Below, piece by piece: positions 25,362 through 34,554 of a stretch of 47,052 nucleotides of DNA. Source of the DNA: Lactobacillus kullabergensis. Lineage in GTDB: Bacteria > Bacillota > Bacilli > Lactobacillales > Lactobacillaceae. The stretch is from the NCBI RefSeq assembly GCF_000967195.1, contig NZ_KQ033871.1:105917-152968 (forward strand). Reading direction: 5' to 3'. Both the position numbers and the translations under genes were made by a program. How positions within the stretch are numbered: position 1 is the first letter of the stretch; each line of letters begins with the position of its first letter. The notes beneath the pieces are model-generated. The model was given only the letters and a program-made list of their open reading frames with translations. It was not told the DNA's origin and did not search any database.

Positions 25362-26072
25362 ATGGCAATGTTAGAAGTTCGTGACCTGTCTGTAAATTAT
25401 GGTGTTATTCAAGCTGTTAAGAATGTCAGTTTTGAAATTAACCAAGGTGAAATCGTAACCCTAATCGGAGCTAATGGAGCTGGTAAGTCAACTATTGTTA
25501 AGACAATTTCTGGCTTGTTGAAACCCAAAAGTGGTCAAATTTTCTACCTTGGTGAAGAAATAGATCACAAAAGTGCTCCGCAAATTGTCAGCGCGGGTAT
25601 CTCCCAAGTAGCAGAAGGTCGGCATATTTTTGCCGGAATGACCGTAATGGAGAATCTGCAGATGGGTGCGTTTTTGCAAAAGAATCATGATGAAGTTTCA
25701 AAAACCTACAAAGATATTTTTGAACGCTTTCCAATTTTGAAAAAAAGACGTAATCAGGATGCAGCTACCTTGTCAGGTGGTGAGCAGCAAATGTTGGCCA
25801 TGGGTCGTGCCTTAATGGCAAAGCCAAAATTGTTGCTGCTTGATGAACCATCAATGGGTTTGTCACCCCTGTATATTCAAGAAATATTTAAAATTATTAA
25901 AGAACTAAACGAAAAAGGTACAACTATTTTGTTGATAGAACAAAATGCTAAACAAGCTCTATCTATTGCCGATCGTGGTTATGTATTGGCGACAGGAGTA
26001 GTGCAATTAAGTGGTACTGGTCAAGAATTGTTGGCTAACCCAGAAGTACAGAAAGTATATTTTGGTGGTTAG
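25362..26072 (+). CDS. livF: Branched-chain amino acid ABC transporter ATPase LivF
   Basis: 236 residues. Walker A GANGAGKST is at 36-44, with VAEGRHIFAGMTVMENL typical of LivF, signature LSGGEQQM, Walker B LLLLDEPSMGLSP and H-loop IEQNA. It pairs with LivG. Its ATG directly follows the livG stop (TAGATG), indicating translational coupling. It is the last gene before the second leader. Confidence 0.95.
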   Translation: MAMLEVRDLSVNYGVIQAVKNVSFEINQGEIVTLIGANGAGKSTIVKTISGLLKPKSGQIFYLGEEIDHKSAPQIVSAGISQVAEGRHIFAGMTVMENLQMGAFLQKNHDEVSKTYKDIFERFPILKKRRNQDAATLSGGEQQMLAMGRALMAKPKLLLLDEPSMGLSPLYIQEIFKIIKELNEKGTTILLIEQNAKQALSIADRGYVLATGVVQLSGTGQELLANPEVQKVYFGG

Positions 26073-26171
26073 TGGTAATCAAGTTGTTGTAATGGCAATG
26101 ATGTTAATTCATTGTTGAGTCACATAGTGAAAACTGTAGGGTTTACATAAAATTCTGAGGAGGTAATTACG

Positions 26172-26261
26172 ATGGAAACGAAATATGTTAATCAAAAAAA
26201 TAATATGAATATTTTTCAAACTCAGGATTTAGTTGCCTTGTTGTTGGAACGCAGGACTTAA
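26172..26261 (+). CDS. Leucine-rich leader peptide 2 (29 aa) upstream of the second livJ
   Basis: GAGGAGGT (26157-26164) lies 7 bases before the ATG. The peptide ends DLVALLLERRT, with three TTG Leu codons at residues 23-25. It is the same length as leader 1 and both share the DNA words GCCTTGTTGTTG and AGGACTTA. A hairpin, AATTAC-GTGAT-GTAATT, follows the stop. No strong promoter is visible between livF and this leader, so it may also receive read-through from the liv operon. Confidence 0.75.
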   Translation: METKYVNQKNNMNIFQTQDLVALLLERRT

Positions 26262-26292
26262 CATACATGAATTACGTGATGTAATTTAAAGT

Positions 26293-26379
26293 AGTTAAGC
26301 CCTAGTTTGCGTGCCAATGATTGGGGTTTAACTAATTGGTAATTTAAGCCTCATTCATTGATTTGAATGAGGCTTTTTT
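26293..26379 (+). promoter_or_regulatory. Transcription attenuator of the second livJ
   Basis: Stem 1 is AGTTAAGCCC (26293-26302) with GGGTTTAACT (26324-26333, one G-U). The terminator is AAGCCTCATTCA (26346-26357) with TGAATGAGGCTT (26364-26375) and a T run. CCAATGATTGGGG (about 26314-26326) can pair with the 5' terminator arm as an antiterminator. The loop word TTTGCGT is conserved with the first attenuator. Confidence 0.72.
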
Positions 26380-26427
26380 GTGGGCAATTTTAGTTAAAGA
26401 ATAGAAAGAATAGTTAGAAGGAACAAG

Positions 26428-27633
26428 ATGATGGATAATATTAGCGGTATTAAAAAGGTAATGAATGTTGTAATCACTGGCATGGCAGCTTTTATGCTGG
26501 CAGGCTGTACTGTTGCTAAAAGCAGTAGTGGGGATGGAACTAAGCAAGATAAAGATTCAGTCAAAATTGGCGTCAACATGGAGTTGTCTGGAGCTGCAGC
26601 TGGTTATGGCAACGCTCAAAAGCAAGGTATTCAATTAGCAGTTAGTGAAATTAATAAAAAAGGCGGCATTGATGTTAATGGTCGTAAGAAAAAAATCAAA
26701 CTGATCATGCGTGATAATAAAACTGCTATTTCTACTTCTGCTTCAGTTGCCGCCCAATTAGCTACAAAAGAAAAGGTAGCAGCAATTGTAGGACCGGCAA
26801 CTACTAATGCCGGTACAGCCGAAATTCCTAATATTACTAAAGCTAAGGTACCAAGTGTCAGTCCTTCAGCGACAGATCCAAATTATACTTTACAAAAGAA
26901 TGGCAAAGTACAGCCATTTGTTTTTAGGGCATGTTACCAAAATAATTTTCAAGGTGGTAGTGCAGCTAAATTCGTAATGAATAATATTAAGGCCAAAAGA
27001 GTGGCTGTCTATACTGATAATTCAAGTGACTATGGTAACGGTCTTGCTAAAGCATTTAAGAAAACATATAAAGGCAAGATAGTTGATAGTCAGACATTTT
27101 CAGAGGGTGACAAAGATTTTAACGCTGTATTAACTTCGTTTAAAGCTAAGAAAGTTGATGCTATTTATGTTCCTGGCTACTACACTGAAGTTGGTTTAAT
27201 AATTAAACAAGCACGTCAAATTGGTATTAAAGCACCAATTGTTGGTAGTGATGGCATGGCTGATCCGAAGCTGATACAGATTGCTGGTGCTAAAAATGCA
27301 AGTAAAATCTACTATACTACGCCATTTTCAACACAGGTAGCTGCCAAGGATCCAACTGCTTCTAAATTTATGCGTGATTTCAAGAACCGCTACCATGAAG
27401 AAGCACCAACTTTTTCTGCTTTAGCATATGATGCGGTATATATGATTAAAGAAGCAATCGAAAATGAAAAATCTGATGATTCTGCAAAAATCACGAAGGG
27501 TCTGGAACAAATTAAAGATTTTACTGGCGTAACTGGGAAAATCACTGTAGATAAAGATCACAATCCTGAAAAACCAATTGCTGTAGAAGAATTAATTAAT
27601 GGTAAAGTGGGTAAAACTTTTAAAATTGAATAG
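26428..27633 (+). CDS. Branched-chain amino acid ABC transporter, substrate-binding lipoprotein 2
   Basis: 401 residues. The lipobox is MLAGC with Cys27. The mature protein is very similar to LivJ at 21502 (VGVNMELSGAAAGYGNAQKQG, GPATTNAGTAEIPNITKA, VPGYYTEVGLIIKQARQIG). There are two adjacent ATG codons at 26428 and 26431; AAGGA at 26418 suits either. There is no second permease set, so it probably feeds the same LivHMGF with a different affinity or specificity (inference). It is controlled by its own leader and attenuator. Confidence 0.92.
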   Translation: MMDNISGIKKVMNVVITGMAAFMLAGCTVAKSSSGDGTKQDKDSVKIGVNMELSGAAAGYGNAQKQGIQLAVSEINKKGGIDVNGRKKKIKLIMRDNKTAISTSASVAAQLATKEKVAAIVGPATTNAGTAEIPNITKAKVPSVSPSATDPNYTLQKNGKVQPFVFRACYQNNFQGGSAAKFVMNNIKAKRVAVYTDNSSDYGNGLAKAFKKTYKGKIVDSQTFSEGDKDFNAVLTSFKAKKVDAIYVPGYYTEVGLIIKQARQIGIKAPIVGSDGMADPKLIQIAGAKNASKIYYTTPFSTQVAAKDPTASKFMRDFKNRYHEEAPTFSALAYDAVYMIKEAIENEKSDDSAKITKGLEQIKDFTGVTGKITVDKDHNPEKPIAVEELINGKVGKTFKIE

Positions 27634-27651
27634 GACTTATTTTTAGGGAAT

Positions 27652-27687
27652 AAAAAGGTTAGCTTTGCTAGCAAAGCTAACCTTTTT
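27652..27687. terminator. Bidirectional terminator between livJ2 and the methyltransferase gene
   Basis: A perfect 36-base palindrome (18 + 18) flanked by A5 and T5, placed between convergent genes. Confidence 0.88.
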
Positions 27688-27706
27688 GATTGTATTAATA
27701 CTGATT

Positions 27707-28561
27707 TTACAATTTTTGTGCAACTACTGAAAAAGTCAATGGAATCTGTGGTGAATCAGCTGGAAGTACCCAACCTTCTTGGCTTTTATCATAGATTAGT
27801 GATGGCAAGGACTTCCAATCACTAATTTTATGCTCTCCTACGTTTTTAATGGTTAAACCAGCAGCAATTAATGAATTAATAATTTCTGCAAAATCATGAG
27901 CCCAATTATGGTTTGTCTGATGCTTTATTTTGCCATTAGAATTTGGTGTATATGAAGCATCTGATTCATAAGTAATCTCAGTGCCGCTAAAGTAACCCAG
28001 CTTAATTTCTAACCCGGCATTATCAAGTGCAAACAACAAAGGGTGATTGTCACGAATCATAAAAATTCCGCCAGGAGCCAGGAGTTGAGCAATAGATTCT
28101 GCCCATGATTTTAATTCTGGCAGCCAAGTAATTGTACCTGCACTAGTCACAATTATGTCGAATTGTCCTAATTTTTCCGGGATAGCTTCTGCGGCATAGC
28201 GAGCATCACCTTCAACGTAAGTAATTGATGTGTTAGCCTCTTGAGCCAACTTGCGTGCATACTTTAGGGCAGCAGGTGAAAAGTCCAGACCGTAAACGTC
28301 TTTAGCTCCTAAGCGCGCCCAACTGAGCGTATCATCTCCAATATGACACTGCAAATGCAGTAGCCGCTTATTTTCAACTGAATTATGAGTCAAAAATGGT
28401 TTGAGTACGTCCAAATCACGTTTAACAGTTGTAGTGATAGCATTTTGGTTTTTAGCAAACTGAGTAAGATCGCCATAGCCACCATTTGCATGTACAACAG
28501 CGCGATCATTCCAGTTTTTTAAGTTGTCAGCAACATCAGACATATCATTTTTTGATTTCAT
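27707..28561 (-). CDS. Class I SAM-dependent methyltransferase
   Basis: 284 residues from the ATG complementary to 28559-28561, chosen because AACAGGAGAAC lies just upstream. A longer start at 28588 would overlap the stop of the upstream gene (ATGA) but lacks a good ribosome binding site. The SAM-binding region is LLHLQCHIGDDTLSWARLGA, then VYGLDFSPAALKYAR, then FDIIVTSAGTITWLPELKSW. The acceptor is unknown. It is co-directional with the phosphatase gene upstream and ends at the bidirectional terminator. Confidence 0.85.
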   Translation of the reverse strand: MKSKNDMSDVADNLKNWNDRAVVHANGGYGDLTQFAKNQNAITTTVKRDLDVLKPFLTHNSVENKRLLHLQCHIGDDTLSWARLGAKDVYGLDFSPAALKYARKLAQEANTSITYVEGDARYAAEAIPEKLGQFDIIVTSAGTITWLPELKSWAESIAQLLAPGGIFMIRDNHPLLFALDNAGLEIKLGYFSGTEITYESDASYTPNSNGKIKHQTNHNWAHDFAEIINSLIAAGLTIKNVGEHKISDWKSLPSLIYDKSQEGWVLPADSPQIPLTFSVVAQKL

Positions 28562-28587
28562 AAAATGTTCTCCTGTTAATTGAGTCA

Positions 28588-29232
28588 TCAGAGCTTTAAT
28601 TTGTCATATGAAACAACTTTTTTCTCTTGCTCTGTCATATTCATCACTGTAATTGAAGCATTACGAGGTCGCTCTTTAATATCAAAATCGCTGTAACGAT
28701 CGGCAATACTATGGATGGTAAAACCATGAGTTACGAGCAAAATATTTTCAGCCCCATCTAATTGACCGATTAATTTAAATCCCTTATTTATTCTGTGCCA
28801 ATACTCTTTTGCATTTTCTGCGTCATGAAAAGGATCAGCTTCTTTAATCCAGTCTTTCACTGTGTCTAATGATTCATTTTTGAGCATTTCAGCATGGCTT
28901 TTATAACCGTGAGGACCACTGATCATTTGCCAAGCAGCATCTGAATCCATACCTTCAAAATAGCCGTAAAAATGTTCACGGAAAAAGGGAGTTGCGATAT
29001 GTTGAATTTCATCACGGTTAACATTGTGTTTAATAATGATATCACAAGTGTCACTGGCTCTTTTCATATCACTTGATAATGCAATATCAAAAGGCACATT
29101 TTTTAAAGCTTCACCAACTTGGTCAGCACCTGCTATTCCTTTTTCTGTTAGTGGCGTATCACACCAGCCTTGCATCTTGTTATAGCGGTTAATAAAGGTT
29201 TCACCGTGACGCACTATATATATTCTTTTCAT
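28588..29232 (-). CDS. Histidine phosphatase family protein (phosphoglycerate mutase-like)
   Basis: 214 residues from the ATG complementary to 29230-29232. A GTG 12 bases upstream would place GAGGAGT inside the gene. The catalytic RHGE is at residues 8-11; ALSSDMKRASDTCDII and the second His in LLVTHGFTIHSI follow. The family dephosphorylates sugar phosphates or other small molecules; the substrate is unknown. It is 24 bases downstream of the protease gene and overlaps the alternative methyltransferase start. Confidence 0.87.
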   Translation of the reverse strand: MKRIYIVRHGETFINRYNKMQGWCDTPLTEKGIAGADQVGEALKNVPFDIALSSDMKRASDTCDIIIKHNVNRDEIQHIATPFFREHFYGYFEGMDSDAAWQMISGPHGYKSHAEMLKNESLDTVKDWIKEADPFHDAENAKEYWHRINKGFKLIGQLDGAENILLVTHGFTIHSIADRYSDFDIKERPRNASITVMNMTEQEKKVVSYDKLKL

Positions 29233-29256
29233 TTTACTCCTCACAAATCTAATATT

Positions 29257-29925
29257 TTATTCTTTGTATAATTTTTGAACATTTTCAACGTCGACAGGCT
29301 CAATTGGATACAAAGAACCGGTAGGATACATTACAGACACTCCATTGTTATGTTTTAGTCCGATTGCATGTCCCAATTCATGTTCGACAGTATTTAAAAT
29401 ACGTTGGTAAGTATAACTATATGGTGAAAAATTCTGTAAATAATAAATATTTAACCTGGTAACTGCGGAATACATGATTCCGGTTTTCACGTAATAATGA
29501 AAAGTAGTATAACCCGCATAATTGGTATTGGGGCTGTAAACCTGTTCAATCACGATATTAGCTTTTTTCTTGTTTTTGGTTTCAGTAAAAGTAAAGGCTT
29601 TGGTATCATTCCATGCATCAATTGCATCTTTAGTAGCTGAAATTAATTCTTCATTATCATTAAGATCAATGTAAACAGTGGCTTTAGGCTTTTTCCAGTG
29701 CCAAGAAGAAGCTATAGCAGCTGTATTCTTTTTCTTGGTCTTTTTAGTTTTCTTTGTTTTCTTTTTAGCTTTTTTTGCCTTTTTAGCAGTTTTCTTGGCA
29801 TAAACAGTCTGAGAAGGCCAACTGAATACTGAATCATCAGTAATCGGAGCAACTGTACTTTCAATTGTAAAAGTTACAACCAGCGCACATGCTAATTTTG
29901 ATAAAAAATGACAAAATCTTTTCAT
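29257..29925 (-). CDS. Secreted matrixin-like zinc metalloprotease
   Basis: 222 residues. The N-terminal signal segment (FLSKLACALVVTFTIESTVAPI) is followed at about residues 45-68 by a Lys/Thr-rich run (AKKTAKKAKKAKKKTKK...), possibly for binding the anionic wall. The catalytic domain has HELGHAIGLKH at 182-192 (His182, Glu183, His186, His192) and a Met-turn VMYP (Met199), the metzincin pattern. Substrates are unknown. It is first in a minus-strand group with the phosphatase and methyltransferase genes. Confidence 0.88.
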   Translation of the reverse strand: MKRFCHFLSKLACALVVTFTIESTVAPITDDSVFSWPSQTVYAKKTAKKAKKAKKKTKKTKKTKKKNTAAIASSWHWKKPKATVYIDLNDNEELISATKDAIDAWNDTKAFTFTETKNKKKANIVIEQVYSPNTNYAGYTTFHYYVKTGIMYSAVTRLNIYYLQNFSPYSYTYQRILNTVEHELGHAIGLKHNNGVSVMYPTGSLYPIEPVDVENVQKLYKE

Positions 29926-30087
29926 ACCTTAATCAACTCCATTACCTTACATTATATAGGAAAAGTAGAAAAAGTTTCATAATTTACTGACTTTAACACA
30001 TAAAATTATAATCGTTATCTGGAAATTTTTACATATTTCACTGTTTAGCAAAAAACGAATCCAAGGTTTTAATATAAACCGATTTCA

Positions 30088-30096
30088 TGGTAAAAT
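30088..30096 (+). promoter_or_regulatory. Extended -10 of helD
   Basis: TGG-TAAAAT at 30088-30096, 33 bases before the ATG. The -35 is weak. Confidence 0.45.
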
Positions 30097-30128
30097 AGAA
30101 TGCAAGTTTTGGAAAATTAGGTGAGTTT

Positions 30129-32423
30129 ATGACAAAAGCGATGGATGATAGAGAATTTGAGCAAAAGCATCTTGATAAGATTTTAAAAATGATACGGGCT
30201 AAAAAAGCCGAGTTGTCCTCGTCAATTAAGTCCGCTGAAGGAGAGGCCCAAGATCTTAATTCACACTTTTTTGATGATGTAAAATTAGATTATGACGGCT
30301 ATTCAACATCTATGGAAACTGCTTTGTCTATTCACCAGCAACAGCAGTTACTTGATGAACGTCAAAATGCTTGGCAGCATGCCGCAAAGCAACTAAGCAC
30401 TGTCCAAAAATTAGAGCAAAAACCATATTTTGCCAGAGTTGATTTCAAAGAAACTAATGAAAAACCAGAAACTATTTATATTGGTCTGGGTTCTTTTGCG
30501 GACAAAAATAATCATTTCTTGATTTATGATTGGCGTGCACCAATTTCATCAATTTATTATGATGGCAAGATTGGTAAGGTTTCTTATATGTCGCCTGAAG
30601 GTGAAATTACCGTTGATATGACCAAAAAGCGGCAGTTCATGATTGAAAACGGCAAGATTATTAACATGTTTGACACTAATGAGTCTATTGGTGATCAGAT
30701 GCTGCTGGAAGTTTTAGGTGAAAAATCCGGCACGCAAATGAAATCAATTGTGACAACGATTCAGCGTGAGCAGAATAAAATCATTAGGAACACCAGTGCA
30801 GACTTATTGTTTGTTCAAGGAGCGGCAGGCTCTGGTAAAACTTCTGCAATATTACAGAGGATTGCCTATCTGCTGTATCGCTATCGTGGCAACCTTACCA
30901 GTAGTGACGTTATCATGTTTAGTCCTAATCAATTGTTTAATGATTATATAAAAAATGTTTTGCCCGAGATGGGTGAACAAAATATGGTACAAATGACATA
31001 CTGGCAATTTGTAGCAAGACGATTGCCTGGAATGACTGTTGAAAATTTATTTGATCAATTTGAAGACAGCAAAGCTGATTCTGCAATTAGTCAATTTAAG
31101 GATTCAACAAATTTCTTTAATTTGCTGCACCATTATGCTAAACACCTCAATAATCGAGGCGTAATTTTTAAAAATATTTACTTCCGCAATAAAAAGAAAC
31201 CATTTTTTACAAAAGAAAAAATCAGTGAACTCTATTATTCATTTAATTCCAATTATAATTTGAGCAATAGAATTGATGCTACGCGAGAAGGATTAATAAA
31301 ATCACTCAATCGCAAGATTAACAGCGAAACTAAAAAGGCCTGGGTGTCTGATGCCATCCAAAATCTTAGTCAAGAGCAGCTGAATGCTTTATATGATCGT
31401 CCAGACCAGGAGTTTGAATCAGAGGAAAAAGAAGAAAAATTCCTAAGTCGTAAAATTGTCGTGAAGGCACTTGATAAAGTTTTCCAGCAAATTAGACGGA
31501 ATAATTTTATTAATATGCGTGCACAATATTTGAACTTTTTACGTGCTGTTCCTAAAATGACTGATCTAAGTAAATGGCAAATTGAAGAAGCAGATTGGCA
31601 AAAACACATCGAAGAAGTTAAGCAAAGTTTTATGAAGCATTATATTCATATGAATGATGTTTCGGCCTACTTATACCTTTATGATCTGATCACAGGTCGT
31701 CATGTAGATTTTGAAATGCGTTACGCTTTTATTGACGAGATTCAAGATTATACGCCGTTTCAGCTGTGCTATCTGAAATATAATTTTCCTCGGGCTAAAT
31801 TCACGATGTTGGGTGATTTAAACCAGGCTATTTTTACCAAAGATGAAAGTAGAAGTCTGCTTAAGCAGATCAGTGGTTTATTTGATCCTGAAAAAACTGA
31901 TGTTGTACAGTTAACTAAATCTTATCGTTCAACTAAACAGTTGACTGAATTTACCAAGCAAATTTTGCGACAGGGTGAAAAAATTGAGTCGTTTGACCGT
32001 CAGGGTCCTAAACCAGCTCTTTGGGAACGTTCTGATGATGCTGCTGCAATCAATGTACTGGAACAAATACTAGATGAAAATAATCAGGCTAACATGACAA
32101 CCGCAATTATTACCAAGGACTTGGCTAGTGCCAAAATTGTGGCAGAAAAGCTCAAAGAAGACAAAGTGAAAGCAACATTGATTGCCACTGCCAATCAGCG
32201 ACTAGTTGATGGCACGTTGGTCATTCCATCTTATTTAGCTAAGGGCTTGGAGTTTGATGCCGTCATTATGTGGGCTGCTTCAAAAGAAAACTATCATCGT
32301 ATTGATGAAACGCAACTTGTTTACACAATAACTTCACGGGCGATGTACAAGCTTGATATTATTTATACTAACGAAAAGAGTCCACTTCTGGAAGTAGACC
32401 CGAAAACTTATATAGAAAAGTAG
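30129..32423 (+). CDS. helD: HelD-like UvrD-family helicase (RNA polymerase recycling factor)
   Basis: 764 residues, the usual HelD length. The N-terminal arm (about 1-95) is a predicted coiled coil (EQKHLDKILKMIRAKKAELS). LIYDWRAPISSIYYDG near 131 is characteristic of HelD. Walker A GAAGSGKT is at 231-238, with Walker B-like YAFIDEIQDYTPFQ and the motifs QLTKSYRS and YLAKGLEFDAVIMW farther on. HelD removes stalled RNA polymerase from DNA using ATP. It is followed after 9 bases by a GNAT gene, probably co-transcribed. Confidence 0.9.
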   Translation: MTKAMDDREFEQKHLDKILKMIRAKKAELSSSIKSAEGEAQDLNSHFFDDVKLDYDGYSTSMETALSIHQQQQLLDERQNAWQHAAKQLSTVQKLEQKPYFARVDFKETNEKPETIYIGLGSFADKNNHFLIYDWRAPISSIYYDGKIGKVSYMSPEGEITVDMTKKRQFMIENGKIINMFDTNESIGDQMLLEVLGEKSGTQMKSIVTTIQREQNKIIRNTSADLLFVQGAAGSGKTSAILQRIAYLLYRYRGNLTSSDVIMFSPNQLFNDYIKNVLPEMGEQNMVQMTYWQFVARRLPGMTVENLFDQFEDSKADSAISQFKDSTNFFNLLHHYAKHLNNRGVIFKNIYFRNKKKPFFTKEKISELYYSFNSNYNLSNRIDATREGLIKSLNRKINSETKKAWVSDAIQNLSQEQLNALYDRPDQEFESEEKEEKFLSRKIVVKALDKVFQQIRRNNFINMRAQYLNFLRAVPKMTDLSKWQIEEADWQKHIEEVKQSFMKHYIHMNDVSAYLYLYDLITGRHVDFEMRYAFIDEIQDYTPFQLCYLKYNFPRAKFTMLGDLNQAIFTKDESRSLLKQISGLFDPEKTDVVQLTKSYRSTKQLTEFTKQILRQGEKIESFDRQGPKPALWERSDDAAAINVLEQILDENNQANMTTAIITKDLASAKIVAEKLKEDKVKATLIATANQRLVDGTLVIPSYLAKGLEFDAVIMWAASKENYHRIDETQLVYTITSRAMYKLDIIYTNEKSPLLEVDPKTYIEK

Positions 32424-32432
32424 GAATTTTTG

Positions 32433-32882
32433 ATGACTGACAGTGAAAAATTTACCTTCAAACGGGTTGCGCAAATGACAGGACGCGAAATGTTTTGTGT
32501 AGCTCGTTTACGAATAGATACGTTTGTAACTGAACAGGAAATAACAGCACCAGAGCTTGACGATCAAGATTTAGACTCAATTCAGGTTTATTTGCTCAAC
32601 GCTGAGAAAACAAATGCATTGGCCGTTTGTCGTATTTTTCAAGAAAATGGTAAGTGGATGCTAGGCAGAGTAGCAGTAGCTGTAGCAGCCCGTGGGCAAA
32701 AATTAGGAACCAAAATGATGAAACAGGTTCATGAATACCTGCATAATCAGGGTGCTGACCGACTTTATTGTCATGCACAATGGCAGGCAAAACCGTTTTA
32801 TGATTTTTTAGGCTATCACACTGAAGGCGAGCCATTTGTAGAGGCTGGCATTAAGCATGTTATGATGTATAAAGATTTATAA
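32433..32882 (+). CDS. GNAT family N-acetyltransferase
   Basis: 149 residues from the ATG at 32433; a TTG directly before it is less likely. The acetyl-CoA binding motif A reads VAVAARGQKLGTKMM (about 87-101, R-G-Q-K-L-G). C-terminal FYDFLGYHTEGEPFVEAGIKHVMM is typical of ElaA/YjcF-type members. The acetyl acceptor is unknown. It is the last gene of the helD transcript. Confidence 0.87.
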   Translation: MTDSEKFTFKRVAQMTGREMFCVARLRIDTFVTEQEITAPELDDQDLDSIQVYLLNAEKTNALAVCRIFQENGKWMLGRVAVAVAARGQKLGTKMMKQVHEYLHNQGADRLYCHAQWQAKPFYDFLGYHTEGEPFVEAGIKHVMMYKDL

Positions 32883-32890
32883 AAATGATA

Positions 32891-32917
32891 ACTTGCACTA
32901 TATTTGTGCAAGTTTTT
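32891..32917 (+). terminator. Terminator of helD-GNAT
   Basis: ACTTGCAC/GTGCAAGT, an 8-bp stem with a 7-base loop and T5. It overlaps the stop codon of the convergent SGNH gene. Confidence 0.75.
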
Positions 32918-33470
32918 CTTTAATTGCCGTCACTACCAAATTTATTAAAATTTGATTTCCGTCACTAGTGAGATGTTGTCCGTCTTCTTGATAATACGAA
33001 GATAAATTTTCCAACGGACAAAAGTTGGCGATTAAGTTAATAAAGGGGATATTATACTTGCGAGCACAATCTGCAGCAATTTGATTATATACTTTCATAT
33101 CTTCAAGATTATAGTATTGCATAATGTCCTTGTTATTAGGATCTTCATAAGATGGACCTGCAATAATCATTTTAGCGCTACCGATATTTTCAACCATGTA
33201 ATCCAGGTTTTTAGCATAATCAGTGCTGCTAATGCCCCAATCACTTGACATGTCGTTTGTACCGTATTCGAGCACTACTATGTCGGCATCTTGCGGAATT
33301 AAATTTAGACGTTTCTTGCCTTCGGCAGTGGTGGCACCGCTTAAAGATAAGTTTATAATTTGCACATTTGCACCTAATTCTTTTTGCACGCCTGCAGTTA
33401 TGACATTGGTGTCATGACCAGCATGGTAGCCATTAAATATAGAATCGCCAAATAGAATTATCTTTTTCAT
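32898..33470 (-). CDS. SGNH/GDSL-family hydrolase (esterase/lipase)
   Basis: 190 residues without a signal peptide. Block I is FGDSIFNG with the catalytic Ser10. The oxyanion Gly is in block II (SLSGATT). Block III is GTND at 70-73. Block V is DGQHLTSDG with Asp163 and His166. The ester substrate is unknown. It is convergent with the GNAT gene and shares its terminator region. AAGG lies about 9 bases before the ATG. Confidence 0.9.
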   Translation of the reverse strand: MKKIILFGDSIFNGYHAGHDTNVITAGVQKELGANVQIINLSLSGATTAEGKKRLNLIPQDADIVVLEYGTNDMSSDWGISSTDYAKNLDYMVENIGSAKMIIAGPSYEDPNNKDIMQYYNLEDMKVYNQIAADCARKYNIPFINLIANFCPLENLSSYYQEDGQHLTSDGNQILINLVVTAIKEKLAQI

Positions 33471-33565
33471 AGTTTTGCCTTTCTTTTTGATTAGAAGAAT
33501 TAATTAGGAGACTTTATACTTTTATTTTACTATATTAAAGAACATAGAAATTTAAGGATATTAGA

Positions 33566-34480
33566 ATGAAAAATTATTTACAATTTAACAGGGAAAAATG
33601 GCAGTCTTTTTCTGCCACTGAATCAGTTAAGATTACTAAAGAAGAACTGGCAAAGATAAAATCTTTAGGAGATATTATTAATTTAACTGATGTTCAAGAA
33701 GTTTACAGCAGTTTAATTAAGTATCTTTATTTAGTTTATCAAGGTAAACGGTCTCTGCAGCAAAAGCAAAGCGAGTTTTTGCAGCAGAAAGTTGCCAGCG
33801 CGCCTTTTATTATTGGTATTTCCGGTTCAGTAGCAGTGGGTAAATCTACCACAGCCAGACTTTTACAATTATTGCTTAGCCGGACATATCCTGATTTGAA
33901 AGTACACTTAATGACCACAGACGGTTTTATTTATTCTAATCAGGAATTGGAAAGACGCAATCTGACTGACCGTAAGGGTTTTCCTGAAAGCTATAATATG
34001 AAATTGCTTACCGACTTTCTGCAAGATGTATTGAGTGGCAAAAAAGATATTGTTTACCCACTTTATTCTCAAGAATTGAGTGATATTGTGCCTGGTGAAT
34101 ATGGTCATGTGTGTGAACCCGATATTTTAATTATTGAGGGCATTAATACGCTGCAGCTGCCCACCAATGGCCAAATTGTGACAAGTGACTTTTTTGATTT
34201 TTCAATTTATATTGATGCTCCTGAGGATCTGATTGAAAAGTGGTTTATGCAGCGTTTCGTCAGGGTAATGGAACTGAATAAAAATAATCCGCATAATTTT
34301 TATTATGAGATGGCTAATGGTCCCAGGGATGAAGCCTTAAAGTTTGCAGAGGAAACTTGGCAAATGGTGAACTTGGTCAATTTACGTGAGTATATTGCTC
34401 CAACAAAGCAACGCGCCAATTTAATTTTGCATAAAACTGCAGGTCATGTTATCGATCAGATTTATCTTAAACAAATCTAA
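33566..34480 (+). CDS. coaA: Type I pantothenate kinase
   Basis: 304 residues. The P-loop GISGSVAVGKST is at 84-95, followed by HLMTTDGFIYSNQELERRNL and RKGFPESYN, all characteristic of bacterial CoaA. It phosphorylates pantothenate with ATP, the first committed step of coenzyme A synthesis, and is usually feedback-inhibited by CoA. It is a single gene with AAGGAT upstream. The ECF S component at 8811 could be a supplier of the vitamin, but that link is only speculative. Confidence 0.95.
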   Translation: MKNYLQFNREKWQSFSATESVKITKEELAKIKSLGDIINLTDVQEVYSSLIKYLYLVYQGKRSLQQKQSEFLQQKVASAPFIIGISGSVAVGKSTTARLLQLLLSRTYPDLKVHLMTTDGFIYSNQELERRNLTDRKGFPESYNMKLLTDFLQDVLSGKKDIVYPLYSQELSDIVPGEYGHVCEPDILIIEGINTLQLPTNGQIVTSDFFDFSIYIDAPEDLIEKWFMQRFVRVMELNKNNPHNFYYEMANGPRDEALKFAEETWQMVNLVNLREYIAPTKQRANLILHKTAGHVIDQIYLKQI

Positions 34481-34554
34481 TGTGTACCTTTACAAAGAGT
34501 AACTTATAATGGGCTTTAAAAGTATGAACTTAAGAGTAAATACAGGAGGAACTA

